Source: Brevibacterium sp. p3-SID960 (GTDB lineage Bacteria > Actinomycetota > Actinomycetes > Actinomycetales > Brevibacteriaceae). From it: 48,897 nucleotides of DNA. Under the pieces are notes generated by a model. The model worked only from the letters and a program-made list of their open reading frames with translations. It did not search any database and was not told where the DNA came from. The stretch spans positions 1 through 48,897 of the forward strand of contig NZ_JALXKS010000019.1 of assembly GCF_025144725.1 (NCBI RefSeq), in the 5' to 3' direction. How positions within the stretch are numbered: position 1 is the stretch's first letter; each line of letters opens with the position of its first letter. Position numbers and translations under genes: made by a program. Shown piece after piece: positions 9,544 through 18,017 of this stretch.

Positions 9544-10934
9544 CCGCCCATGTAGGCATGTGCAATGTGGAACATGTCGTGCACGTCGGTGATCGCGCAC
9601 ATCTCGCGCGCCGAGTGCATGCTCCACAACCCGATGCCGATGTCGACGGTCGTCATGCCCAGCCGAGTCGCCGTCAGCGGGCCGATCGTCGAACCGCACG
9701 GCATCGAGTTGTTCGACACGAACTCCTGGTGGGCGACATCGGCAGCATCGCAGGCGGCGGCGAAACGGGCGGTGCCGATCGCATCGGTGGCGTAGCGATG
9801 CTGGGCGTTGATCTTCAGCAGCGGTCCGGCTCCCAGGCGCGGCCGGTTGACCGGGTCGTGGCGCTCGGGGAAGTTCGGGTGCACGCCGTGTCCGGTGTCG
9901 GCGGAGAAGCAGATGGAAGACGCCATCGAGCGCAGGTACATCTCCCGGCCCGCCGCCGCGCTGCCTCCTGAGTCGCCATCCCCGGCGGCTGCGGCGACGA
10001 TCCGCTCGGTGATGTCGGCGAGGAACGGCCCGCAGGCGCCGGAACGGGTGTTGGAGCCGACCTCCTCATGGTCGAAGGCCGCCAGCAGTGGGATCTCACT
10101 GATCTCAGACGGGTCGATGAGCGCGAGCGCGCTCATCCCGGCATGCACGGATGACAGGTTGTCGAGTCGGGGGCTGGCGAGGAACTCATCGTGCAGCCCG
10201 AAGGTCGCCGGCTCCTGCGCGGCGATCGTGACGACATCGAATCCGGCGACGTCGGCGGCCTTGACCCCAGCCGAGGCGGCGAGCACCTCGAGCACATCGG
10301 TGCTCTGCATCCCGTCGCTTCCGGCCAGCCCGGTGAGATCCTCCAGGCCAATGACCGGCTGCAGGTGGCGCTGCTTGTCGAGCGCGAGCTTCTGGTTGAC
10401 CTCACGGTCGAGGTGGATCGCCAGCTGCGGAATTCGGGCGATCGGCTTCGTGCGCGCCAGTACCGTCTGACCACCATGGGTCACGAGCCGCCCGGCGAGG
10501 CTGAGCTCCCGGTCGAGCCACGAGTTCAACAGCGGGCCGCCGTAGATCTCGACGCCGATCTGCAGCGCGCCCTCAGTCGTGAACCCCGGGTTGGGCTTGA
10601 GCTTGAAGGCCGGAGAGTCGGTGTGCGTGCCGAAGACCCGGAACACCGGGGCCGAGGCGCCGCTCACCTTGCCAGCGCCGCCCGCGTTCCCAGTACTATC
10701 ACCAGCACCGCCTTCGGGCATCACCCAGGCGATCGCCGCGCCGTCGCGCACGACGACGTACTTCCCGCCTGCGCGCAGCTGCCAGGCATCGGCCTCGTCA
10801 AGCTCGCTGAACCCGGCCGACACAAGCCGCTCGCGCACATTGGCCGCCGCGTGGAACGACGACGGCGAGGCGTAGACGAAGGAGGACAGGTCGGCAGCAA
10901 CGGTGCTCGGCGCAGATTCAGTCGTGATGCTCAT
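9537..10934 (-). CDS. M18 family aminopeptidase
   Basis: A 465-residue cytosolic dizinc exopeptidase. The metal-site motifs of the M18/M42 clan are present in order: GTHTDSPAFKLKP (His ligand), AAFDHEEVGSNTRSG (catalytic and ligand glutamates), SADTGHGVHPN (Asp region) and GLWSMHSAREMC (last His). Its role is removal of N-terminal, often acidic, residues from peptides. I start at the ATG at 10934 (MSITTESAP) rather than 10952. Only 20 bp separate it from the divergent MFS gene, so the promoters must overlap coding sequence or the mRNAs be leaderless. Confidence 0.88.
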   Translation of the reverse strand: MSITTESAPSTVAADLSSFVYASPSSFHAAANVRERLVSAGFSELDEADAWQLRAGGKYVVVRDGAAIAWVMPEGGAGDSTGNAGGAGKVSGASAPVFRVFGTHTDSPAFKLKPNPGFTTEGALQIGVEIYGGPLLNSWLDRELSLAGRLVTHGGQTVLARTKPIARIPQLAIHLDREVNQKLALDKQRHLQPVIGLEDLTGLAGSDGMQSTDVLEVLAASAGVKAADVAGFDVVTIAAQEPATFGLHDEFLASPRLDNLSSVHAGMSALALIDPSEISEIPLLAAFDHEEVGSNTRSGACGPFLADITERIVAAAAGDGDSGGSAAAGREMYLRSMASSICFSADTGHGVHPNFPERHDPVNRPRLGAGPLLKINAQHRYATDAIGTARFAAACDAADVAHQEFVSNNSMPCGSTIGPLTATRLGMTTVDIGIGLWSMHSAREMCAITDVHDMFHIAHAYMGGA

Positions 10935-10954
10935 ACGTAGTAGCGTAGTCAATC

Positions 10955-12364
10955 GTGCTCTCGGTTCTCATGCGCCTGTTCGGCTGGACCTACATCCCGA
11001 TCTCCGTCATCGCCAAGCTGCCCTTCGCGATGTCGGTCGTCGCCGTGCTCACAGCCGTCGCAGCCACCCGCGAGAGCTACACACTGGCCGGCTCGACCGC
11101 CGCGCTCGTCGGCCTCGGCACTGCGATCTCCGGCCCGCTCATCGGCGCGGCCGCCGACCGCTGGGGCCAGCGCATCGTCCTCATCATCACCGCGCTCGCC
11201 AACGCTGCCGCGCTCTTCGGCCTCGCCGTCGCCCTCCGCCTGGAGGTCACCACCCCGGTTGTGCTCGCCGCCGGCATGGCGATCGGCCTCACCAGCCCGC
11301 AGGCCTCCTCGATGGTGCGCACCCGCTGGCTCTACGCCATCCGCGCCACTCTCACCGGCACCGATGCCCGCAAGGTCACCTCGAAGGTGCTGTCCTACGA
11401 GTCGATGACCGATGAGCTCGTCTTCGTCTTCGGCCCGGTCATCGTCGGCATCGTCGCCGTCGCCCTCGGAGTCGTCGTCCCGCTCGACTTCGCCGCCGCG
11501 CTCACCGGCCTCGGCGTCCTAGCCTTCGCCGTCCACCCCTCGGCGCGCTTCACCACCGGCCACGTCCGCCAGCCGGCCTCCGCTCCCGAGGCGGCCGGTG
11601 CCTCGCAGCCGGACGTCGCCTCCCCGACGCGCGCCGGAGCCAGCCAGCAGACAGAAACCGCCGCCCAGCCTGCACCCGCCGCCCAGCCTGCACCCGCCGC
11701 CCAGCCTGCACCCGCCGCCCAGCCTGCACCCGCCGCCCAGCCTGTACCCGCTGAGCCGACACGCCCGGCCCCGGTACGCGAGATCTACCGTCTCATCGTC
11801 CTCGTCCCGGTGCTCGGCATGACGAGCATCGGCGTGTTCTTCGGTGCCTCGCTCACCTCGCTGAGCAACTTCATGGAGCGCTTCGGCCAGGCCGATGCCG
11901 CTGGCATCTACTACGGCATCATGGGGGTGGGCTCGGCGATCCTCGCACTGTCGGTTGTCCTGCTGCCCGATCGCTTCACCTTCACCGCCCGTTGGCTGGT
12001 CTTCGGCTCCCTCGCACTCGCCGGCTCGATCGTCATGCATGTCGTCTCCGCCCCGCTCGACGTCGTGCTGCCGCTGGTCATCATGGGCTGCGGCATCGGC
12101 CCTGCGCTTGTAACCCTGTACTCGATCGCCTCGGATGTTGCCCCGTTCGGGCGGACCACCACCGTCATGGCGATGATGTCGACCGGCGTGGTCGTCGGCC
12201 AGTCGGGATCCTCGGCACTCACCGGTGTCATCATCGACCGGTTCAGCTATGTGGAGGGCTTCCACATGATCACCGTCGCCACCACGCTGCTCGTCTGTCT
12301 GGGCGTTGTGCAGCTGCTGGCAAACCGACCCGAGCACCGCCGCCGCAGCACCCGCATCGCCTAG
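10955..12364 (+). CDS. MFS transporter
   Basis: A 469-residue major-facilitator protein with about 12 hydrophobic segments, resembling small-molecule exporters. The central cytoplasmic loop (about residues 205-275) is expanded by an Ala-Pro-Gln-rich tandem repeat: five 18-bp units around 11665-11755 encode APAAQP. The GTG at 10955 gives MLSVLMRLFGW; an ATG at 10970 is an equally plausible start. The substrate is unknown. It is a distant paralogue of the MFS protein at 20277-21539 (shared RARWNAIVADRK-like and YESMTDELVF/WESVADEMLF segments). Confidence 0.82.
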   Translation: MLSVLMRLFGWTYIPISVIAKLPFAMSVVAVLTAVAATRESYTLAGSTAALVGLGTAISGPLIGAAADRWGQRIVLIITALANAAALFGLAVALRLEVTTPVVLAAGMAIGLTSPQASSMVRTRWLYAIRATLTGTDARKVTSKVLSYESMTDELVFVFGPVIVGIVAVALGVVVPLDFAAALTGLGVLAFAVHPSARFTTGHVRQPASAPEAAGASQPDVASPTRAGASQQTETAAQPAPAAQPAPAAQPAPAAQPAPAAQPVPAEPTRPAPVREIYRLIVLVPVLGMTSIGVFFGASLTSLSNFMERFGQADAAGIYYGIMGVGSAILALSVVLLPDRFTFTARWLVFGSLALAGSIVMHVVSAPLDVVLPLVIMGCGIGPALVTLYSIASDVAPFGRTTTVMAMMSTGVVVGQSGSSALTGVIIDRFSYVEGFHMITVATTLLVCLGVVQLLANRPEHRRRSTRIA

Positions 12365-12374
12365 GATAGGACTA

Positions 12375-12399
12375 GCCGCCAGCCCGAACGGCTGACGGC
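12375..12399 (+). terminator. Possible terminator hairpin after the MFS gene
   Basis: GCCG-c-CAGCC and GGCTG-a-CGGC pair around a 4-5 base loop just after the MFS stop codon. There is no T-run, so it may be only a weak or factor-dependent terminator. Confidence 0.4.
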
Positions 12400-12437
12400 C
12401 GCTGACCGCGCACCCCTATGCGAGTTCGAGGAGCCCT

Positions 12438-13940
12438 GTGGAACAGTACAGTGCCGAGTGGCAGGCGTGGCATGATGCCCGCATCTCCGATCTCGCCACC
12501 CCATTCGGGTGGCTGAGTGTCACTGGGCTCACGTGGCTGACGTCGTCGCAGCCGGTCACCTGGCCCGAGGCGCCGGGCACCTTCACCATGGACGGCGACT
12601 GGGTGCACTTCACCTTGGCTGTCGGGGTGTCGGCCGGTCCGAGCAAGGCCGCACTCGAGGTCATGAGCCGCCCGGCCGGACAGCGCTCCGGGGGAGATGC
12701 CGCCCATGATTCGATTCCGGCGCGCGCCTCCCACCCCTCCGCCGAGGTGAGGGTCGACTCTTCGGAATCGATGTCGGCCAGGCTCGATGATGGGGAGTCG
12801 CTCAACTGGTTCGTCGTCGACCACATCACCTATGAGCTCCTCCGCCGCGACGGGAACTACGGGATTCGCCGGCGGGATTCGAAGGCCCCGCTGCTGCAGC
12901 GCTTCATCGATATCCCGACCTTCCCGCTGAGCCGGGGGTGGATCGTCTCCGGTGTCTTCACCCCGTATCCCGATCCGGAGCAGCGCCGCATCGCCACCGC
13001 TTGCCCGGGCTTGGAGCTCGATGAGCAGCTTACGGGCGAGGTTCGGTTCACACTGTGCGATGTCGAGTATGTGTTCAAGACCTCCGGCAGCCCAGATCAC
13101 GGTCTGCATATCAACTTCCACGACTACACCAACGGCCGCACGACGGCGACCTGGCGGCGCATCAACCTCGGACTGCCTGATGCTCAGGGTCATGTCATCA
13201 TCGACTTCAACCGCACGATCAACTACCCGTTCGCCTTCATTCCGCACGCCACCTGCCCGGCGCCGGTGCCGGAGAACGTGTTGCCGATTGAGCTGCAGGC
13301 TGGCGAGCGCCTGCCGACACAGACGCTGTCGGAGTCCGGGATCAACACGCCGGTGCTGTTCATCGACCTGTCTCCGGAGATCGAGATCGGTGGGGTCATC
13401 GACCTGTGGACCGAACTCGGTCTCGACGTCACTCTCGTCAACCGCGACGAACCGCTGCCGCCGCTGCCCGGTTTCGCTGCCCTCGTCGTCTTCTGCTGGG
13501 GGCCCACAAGCGAGGTCCGCACTGAGCTCATCACCGAGATCGTCGAAATGGTCTCCGATGCGATGGCCACCCGGATCCCGGTCGTCGCCGTCGGCACCGC
13601 TACCACGATGCTCGCCGCCGCTTCGCTCGACGGTTCGCTGACAGCCGGGCGGATCACCTTCGAGAAGACCGCCGACAGCCTCGGGCCGATTCCGCTGGCT
13701 GTCACCGACACCGTGGCTGAGGACCGGCTGTTCCGCAACAACATCTCCCGCCTCGACCCTGACGGCGTCGGCTACATCGTCATCGACCGCGCCGAGGGCG
13801 AAGAGCTGCCGGCCGGGCTCAACGGCGACGCGGACCGTGACGAGGCCCGCCTCGAGGCGCAGCGGACCTTCGGCGCTCATGAGGTCGCCTGGCGCGATCT
13901 GGCTGAGCGGTTCGCGCGTCTCCTGCACACCACCATGTGA
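12438..13940 (+). CDS. DUF1684 protein fused to a GATase-like C-terminal domain
   Basis: A 500-residue protein. Residues 1 to about 285 match DUF1684: WLSVTGLTWL near the N-terminus, and the signature DFNRTINYPFAFIPHATCPA followed by ENVLPIELQAGER. DUF1684 is of unknown biochemical function. The C-terminal 200 residues (NTPVLFIDLSPEIEIGGVID; ALVVFCWGPTSEVR; RIPVVAVGTATTMLAAASLDG) look like a class-I glutamine amidotransferase/flavodoxin-like Rossmann fold. The strand where GATases place the nucleophile Cys reads AVGTATT, so amidotransferase activity is unlikely. Start GTG at 12438 with AGGAG five bases upstream. The protein is soluble, with no signal peptide. Confidence 0.7.
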   Translation: MEQYSAEWQAWHDARISDLATPFGWLSVTGLTWLTSSQPVTWPEAPGTFTMDGDWVHFTLAVGVSAGPSKAALEVMSRPAGQRSGGDAAHDSIPARASHPSAEVRVDSSESMSARLDDGESLNWFVVDHITYELLRRDGNYGIRRRDSKAPLLQRFIDIPTFPLSRGWIVSGVFTPYPDPEQRRIATACPGLELDEQLTGEVRFTLCDVEYVFKTSGSPDHGLHINFHDYTNGRTTATWRRINLGLPDAQGHVIIDFNRTINYPFAFIPHATCPAPVPENVLPIELQAGERLPTQTLSESGINTPVLFIDLSPEIEIGGVIDLWTELGLDVTLVNRDEPLPPLPGFAALVVFCWGPTSEVRTELITEIVEMVSDAMATRIPVVAVGTATTMLAAASLDGSLTAGRITFEKTADSLGPIPLAVTDTVAEDRLFRNNISRLDPDGVGYIVIDRAEGEELPAGLNGDADRDEARLEAQRTFGAHEVAWRDLAERFARLLHTTM

Positions 13941-13994
13941 CAGCTCCTGCCAGCACCGGCGGAATCCAGTGCGAGCGGTTGACCGGTGGGCATC

Positions 13995-14153
13995 GTTCCA
14001 GGAGTCGATGACCGCCTGCCGGTCGAGGATTCGGCTCTGCGTGAGAACCATGAGGCCGTCGCTGGTCAGGACCTGTCCGTCGAAGTCCGCGCCAGTGCTC
14101 TCGCAGAGGGACTTCCATTCCTGGTGTTCGGGTTCGAGCAGTTCGCTGAGCAT
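13995..14153 (-). pseudogene. 5' remnant of an NTF2-like (DUF4440/SnoaL-type) gene
   Basis: The minus strand from ATG 14153 encodes about 50 residues (LLEPEHQEWKSLCESTGADF, LTSDGLMVLTQSRILDRQAV, IDSWNDA). This resembles the N-terminal half of small NTF2-like proteins. Similarity stops abruptly at SWNDA, and the frame then runs into unrelated sequence antisense to the DUF1684 gene. The 3' half of the gene seems to have been lost. Confidence 0.55.
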
Positions 14154-14205
14154 GGTGGCGGGCTTCTTCGCTTCGCGGAGTTCCAGCCTACTGCCGAATG
14201 GTGCA

Positions 14206-14260
14206 ACAGAACGATGGCGCGACAGAACGATGGCGCGACAGAACGATGACGTGACAGAAC
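14206..14260. repeat. 16-bp tandem repeats leading into a terminator
   Basis: Three 16-bp units (14206-14221, 14222-14237, 14238-14253) of ACAGAACGATGGCGCG are followed by a partial unit, ACAGAAC (14254-14260), which forms the left arm of the hairpin at 14253-14291. Confidence 0.9.
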
Positions 14261-14291
14261 CCGGCCCGCGATGCGCGGACCGGGTTCTGTC
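14253..14291. terminator. Bidirectional terminator hairpin
   Basis: A perfect 12-bp inverted repeat, GACAGAACCCGG/CCGGGTTCTGTC, has a 15-base loop containing a further CGCG/CGCG pair. It lies between the plus-strand DUF1684 gene and the minus-strand M13 peptidase gene. No long T-run flanks it. Confidence 0.65.
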
Positions 14292-14366
14292 GGGTTCGAG
14301 CTCAGCAGCCGCCGTTAGGCTGACGCGCAGCCTCCGGCAGGCTGACGCGCAGCTGCAGACTCAGTC

Positions 14367-16325
14367 TCACACCCAGATGTGGACGCGCTCCTCCGGCGGC
14401 AGGTACATCGGGTCGCCCTCGCTGACGTCGAAGGCCTCGCTGAAGGCGTCGATGTTCTTGACCACCTGGTTGCAGCGGAACTCCTCGGGCGAGTGCGGGT
14501 CGACGCTGAGCCGGCGCAGCCGCTCCTCCTTGCGCATCTTGATCCGCCAGGCCTTCGCCCAGGCGTAGAAGAACTGCTGCTTCTCCTCGGTGGTGACCTC
14601 GCGGCCCTCGTCGGCTGCGGCGATCGTCAGTGCCTTGTACGCGATCGACAACCCGCCGACATCGCCGATGTTCTCCCCGATCGTCAGTGCACCGTTGACG
14701 GTGTGCTTGGAATCGAAGCCGGCGGGCGCGAGCACATCGAACTGGTCGATGAGCGAGCGGGTGCGCTCCTCGAAGCGCTGCCGGTCTTCAGCGGTCCACC
14801 AGTCGACGAGGTTGCCGGTGCCGTCGTAGCGGGAGCCTTGGTCGTCGAAGCCGTGGCCGATCTCGTGGCCGATGACCGCGCCGATCGCTCCGAAGTTCAC
14901 GGCATCCGGGGCGTCGACATCGAAGAACGGCGGCTGCAGGATCGCCGCAGGGAAGACGATCTCATTCATCACCGGATGGTAGTAGGCGTTGACCGTCTGC
15001 GGGGTCATGAGCCATTCGGTGCGGTCGATCTCCTCACCGATTCGCCCGACGTGCCGGTCGTGCTCAGCCTCGGCGGAACGGCGGATGTTGCCGAGCAGGT
15101 CGTCGGCGCGGATCTCGGCCGGGTACTCCCGCCACACATCTGGGTAGCCGACCTTCGGCGTGAACTGAGAGAGCTTTCTCAGCGCCCGCTGCTTCGTCTC
15201 CTCACCCATCCAGTCGAGGCTCTTGATCGAGGACTCGTAGGCGCGGATGAGTTTGTCGACCAGCTCGCTGATCGCCTCCTTCGCCTCGGGCGGGAACTCC
15301 TGGGCGACGTAGAGCTTGCCGACAGCCTCACCGAGCAGCCCCTCCACCAGGCTGACGCCGCGCTTCCAGCGCTCACGCAGCTGCGGAGTGCCCGAGAGCG
15401 TCCGGCCGAAGAAATCGAAGTTCTCCTCGACGATCTCATCGCCCAGCGCACTGGCCGAGGCGTTGAGCAGGGCGAACATCATCCAGCCCCGCAGCACCCC
15501 GACTGGCGTGTCGGCCCACACCCGGCCGGCGCCGGTGAGGAAGGAGGGCTGGCTGACGATGAGGTAGTCGGCGTGCTCGATGCCCGCTCCGGCCCGCCAT
15601 GCGTCGAGGTCGAAGCCGCGGACGAGGTCGGCGACCTCGGGTACGGTGAACCGGTTGTAGGTCTTTTCCGCGTCCCGATTGGTGACCCGGTCCCAGTGGT
15701 GTTCGGCGACTGCGGTCTCGAACGCGAGGATCTTTTCGGCCAATTCCTCACCGGTCATCCCGGTGTGTTCCTGCAGCCCGGCCAGCTCGGACATCCGTGC
15801 GATGTGGGCGCGGAACTTCTCACGCAGTTCGGCGTTGTCCTCACCGCGGTAGTACGACTCATCGGGCAGGTGCAGGCCCGACTGCACGATGTACATCGCG
15901 TAGACGTCGGAGTCCTTGGCATCGGCGCTGACGAACCCGCCGAGCAGACCGCCGCAGCCTTCGCGGTCGAGCTCGCCCATGAGGCCGGCGAGCTCGCCGT
16001 GGTCAGCGGCGGCTTTGATGCGCTCGAAGCCCTCACGCAGCGGAGAGATCCCGAGCGCGTTGATCCGCTCGGTGTCCATGAACGAGGTGAACAGATCGGC
16101 GATCTTGGCCTCTTCGCTGCCCGGTGCCGGGGAGGAATCGGCTAAGCCGGTGATGAGGTCGCGAACCTTCTCCTCGGCAGCGTCGTAGAGCTCGCGCATC
16201 GCGCCGTCGCCGGCACGATCGTCGGGGATTTCGAACTCGTCGAGCCAGGCTCCGTTGACATGGCGAAACAGATCGTGGGTGGCGGCGACGTCGGGGTCGC
16301 CGTGCGGCAGCGAGATGTCAGTCAT
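14367..16325 (-). CDS. pepO: M13 (neprilysin-like) zinc metallopeptidase
   Basis: A 652-residue member of family M13. The zinc motif HEIGH sits in VIGHEIGHGFDDQGSRYD, and the second ligand motif in ENIGDVGGLSIAY (ENxxD). The substrate-binding MTPQTVNAYYHP segment and the C-terminal VDPHSPEEFRCNQVVKN block are also intact, so it should be active on oligopeptides. There is no signal peptide, suggesting a cytoplasmic enzyme as in other bacterial PepO proteins. The length agrees with the family. It is transcribed toward the hairpin at 14253-14291. Confidence 0.9.
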   Translation of the reverse strand: MTDISLPHGDPDVAATHDLFRHVNGAWLDEFEIPDDRAGDGAMRELYDAAEEKVRDLITGLADSSPAPGSEEAKIADLFTSFMDTERINALGISPLREGFERIKAAADHGELAGLMGELDREGCGGLLGGFVSADAKDSDVYAMYIVQSGLHLPDESYYRGEDNAELREKFRAHIARMSELAGLQEHTGMTGEELAEKILAFETAVAEHHWDRVTNRDAEKTYNRFTVPEVADLVRGFDLDAWRAGAGIEHADYLIVSQPSFLTGAGRVWADTPVGVLRGWMMFALLNASASALGDEIVEENFDFFGRTLSGTPQLRERWKRGVSLVEGLLGEAVGKLYVAQEFPPEAKEAISELVDKLIRAYESSIKSLDWMGEETKQRALRKLSQFTPKVGYPDVWREYPAEIRADDLLGNIRRSAEAEHDRHVGRIGEEIDRTEWLMTPQTVNAYYHPVMNEIVFPAAILQPPFFDVDAPDAVNFGAIGAVIGHEIGHGFDDQGSRYDGTGNLVDWWTAEDRQRFEERTRSLIDQFDVLAPAGFDSKHTVNGALTIGENIGDVGGLSIAYKALTIAAADEGREVTTEEKQQFFYAWAKAWRIKMRKEERLRRLSVDPHSPEEFRCNQVVKNIDAFSEAFDVSEGDPMYLPPEERVHIWV

Positions 16326-16410
16326 GGCTCCAACCTATCGCCTGCCCGCCGGGTTGTGGACGGTGGGAACCGGATTTCCGTGCCCGAGGCGGTGGGCACC
16401 TCAGCGTCAA

Positions 16411-16482
16411 CAGTCTTCTCTGCGGTATGCGGTCGGCTGCGGTATGTGGTCGGCGAGCAGTCTTCTTCTGCGGTCGGTGCTC
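16411..16482. repeat. Short tandem duplication in a 179-bp intergenic gap
   Basis: Two 17-bp copies, TGCGGTATGCGGTCGGC and TGCGGTATGTGGTCGGC (16421-16437, 16438-16454), are preceded by CAGTCTTCTCTGCGGT. A near copy of that segment recurs from about 16458. A single copy of the CCGAGGCGGTG core lies just before, at about 16384-16394. Confidence 0.8.
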
Positions 16483-16504
16483 GGCGATGGGGTCGGCAGG
16501 ATCG

Positions 16505-17020
16505 TCAGGGTCGTTCTGCGTCCCACCCCAGAGCTCCGCGGATGAACGCGGCCTGTCCGGCGTGCTGGGCGGCGTCGTCGATGAGCGAGACGAGCCGGGT
16601 GGCGCGGGTGACAGGGGGATCATAGGAGTCGTCGACGACATCGTCGAGGTCGTCCGGCTGCAGACCGCTGATGCTGGTGGACAACGCCTGTTCGACTGCG
16701 TCGAGATAGTCGCCCAGCGTCTGCGGATCGTCGATGCGCACGCGGGATGCCTCCGCGACGCTCTGCCCGAGACCGAAGCCCTCGGCGGGCAGCCCCAGGC
16801 GCGTGTGAAAGGCCTGCTCAGTCCACACCTCGGGAGCGGACGAGAGCGCCGCAAGCTGGACGTCGACCTCGCGCCCGGAGTGCCACAGCAGCCAGGCGAT
16901 CGAGTTGGTGCCCGGCACCACATGGGTGTTGAGGTCATCGACGGTGATGCCGTCGAGCACCTGCCGACAGACCTCGAAGGGGCGGGAGAGCATGTCCGTA
17001 AGTATGGTGATGGCATCCAC
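16505..17020 (-). CDS. DinB-like/DUF664 protein
   Basis: A 171-residue four-helix-bundle protein of the DinB superfamily. In actinobacteria these often act as mycothiol-dependent transferases or maleylpyruvate-isomerase-like enzymes. Family marks are NSIAWLLWHSGREVD with a metal-site His and AAQHAGQAAFIRGAL near the C-terminus with another. The GTG at 17020 (VDAITILTDML) is preceded by AGAGGAGG at good spacing, so I reject the longer reading from 17092. The substrate is unknown. It stands alone. Confidence 0.75.
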   Translation of the reverse strand: MDAITILTDMLSRPFEVCRQVLDGITVDDLNTHVVPGTNSIAWLLWHSGREVDVQLAALSSAPEVWTEQAFHTRLGLPAEGFGLGQSVAEASRVRIDDPQTLGDYLDAVEQALSTSISGLQPDDLDDVVDDSYDPPVTRATRLVSLIDDAAQHAGQAAFIRGALGWDAERP

Positions 17021-17117
17021 AGCGTCCTCCTCTGCGCACCGCCGGCCGGCTGATGACTCCGATTCTAGCGGCCATGCCTCGCTGGCCGGCAAGACCTGCG
17101 CAGGCGGAACCCCGAAG

Positions 17118-17188
17118 CCCGGGACAGGGTCTTGTTAGGAAACCCGGGACAGGGTCTCGTTAGGAAACCCGGGACAGGGTCTCGTTAG
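17118..17188. repeat. 25-bp tandem repeats
   Basis: Two full 25-bp units (17118-17142, 17143-17167) and a 21-base third copy carry CCCGGGACAGGGTCTCGTTA followed by GGAAA. They lie in the gap between the divergent DinB-like and tyrosine-phosphatase genes, so they are upstream of both. The rest of the 357-bp gap shows nothing I can name. Confidence 0.9.
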
Positions 17189-17377
17189 AGTGGGAGAAAG
17201 CGACTGCGCTTGCGCACGCGGCGACGATGACGACCGGCAGGAGGGCGGCCGGTGAGCCGTCAGGCGAGGTGTGGAAACCGCTGAAGCGTCCCGCAGCTGG
17301 GACCTGCGGCCGTGGGGATATGCACCTGCGACGTACCGCTGGTGCCGAGACAGGCACCTGCTGAGAAGAGAGGACAC

Positions 17378-17923
17378 ATGAGCACGGGCCACGACGCCAC
17401 GACATCCACACAGCCCAGGGGGAGCGGACCGGTGCAGGCGAGTGCCGTCTTCGTGTGCACCGGCAACATCTGCCGCTCGGCGATGGCGGAGCGGATCGCA
17501 GCCGCTGAACTGGCTGATCTGCCGGTGCGCTTCGACTCAGCCGGCATCAGCGACGAAGAGCAGGGCAACCCGATCGATCCGCGGGCCGAACACGTGCTGC
17601 GCGAATACGGCTACGACACCGCTGACCACTCCGCCCGCCAGCTGACGCCGGAGTGGCTGGCCGACCGCGACCTCGCGATCGTCATGACTGAACGGCACCG
17701 CCAGGCCACTGAACGGCTGCTGGGCTCCGTTCCCGCAGCGCAGCGCCCGCAGGTGCGCATGCTGCGCTCCTACGATCCCGCCTGCCGAGACGCTGCGGGC
17801 TCGGACCTCGATGTCTTCGACCCGTGGTACGGCGATCAGGACGGCTTCTACCAGACCTATGAGATGATCACTGCTGCGATGCCCGGCATCCGCTCCCATC
17901 TGCAGCAGATGCTCGGATCGTAG
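17378..17923 (+). CDS. Low-molecular-weight protein-tyrosine phosphatase
   Basis: A 181-residue enzyme. The signature CX5R loop VCTGNICRSAMAE (Cys27 to Arg33) and the general-acid motif DPWYG near the C-terminus are both present, so it should be catalytically competent. Such proteins dephosphorylate phosphotyrosine and are close relatives of ArsC-type arsenate reductases. The DPWYG loop favours the phosphatase. The ATG at 17378 follows GAGAGGA. An N-terminal 20-residue extension is Ser/Thr/Gly-rich. Confidence 0.88.
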   Translation: MSTGHDATTSTQPRGSGPVQASAVFVCTGNICRSAMAERIAAAELADLPVRFDSAGISDEEQGNPIDPRAEHVLREYGYDTADHSARQLTPEWLADRDLAIVMTERHRQATERLLGSVPAAQRPQVRMLRSYDPACRDAAGSDLDVFDPWYGDQDGFYQTYEMITAAMPGIRSHLQQMLGS

Positions 17924-18017
17924 TGAAGCCGTAATCTGCCGACCGCCGCACATGCAGGCTGCCTCCAGGTTGGTAAGGGACAATGAGGACAGTTTCTGTC
18001 GTGATTGGAGATTCCCT

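Noticed and set aside
12372..13990. Most of a 593-codon minus-strand frame opposite the DUF1684 gene
   Set aside because: Only its first 50 or so codons (13995-14153) look like a real protein remnant; the rest is antisense to DUF1684.
14379..16145. 588-codon plus-strand reading frame opposite the M13 peptidase gene
   Set aside because: The minus strand has HExxH and ENxxD motifs; the plus-strand product has no family signature.
17378..17923. Arsenate reductase (ArsC)
   Set aside because: The DPWYG general-acid motif and absence of the ArsC-specific extra cysteines favour a tyrosine phosphatase.
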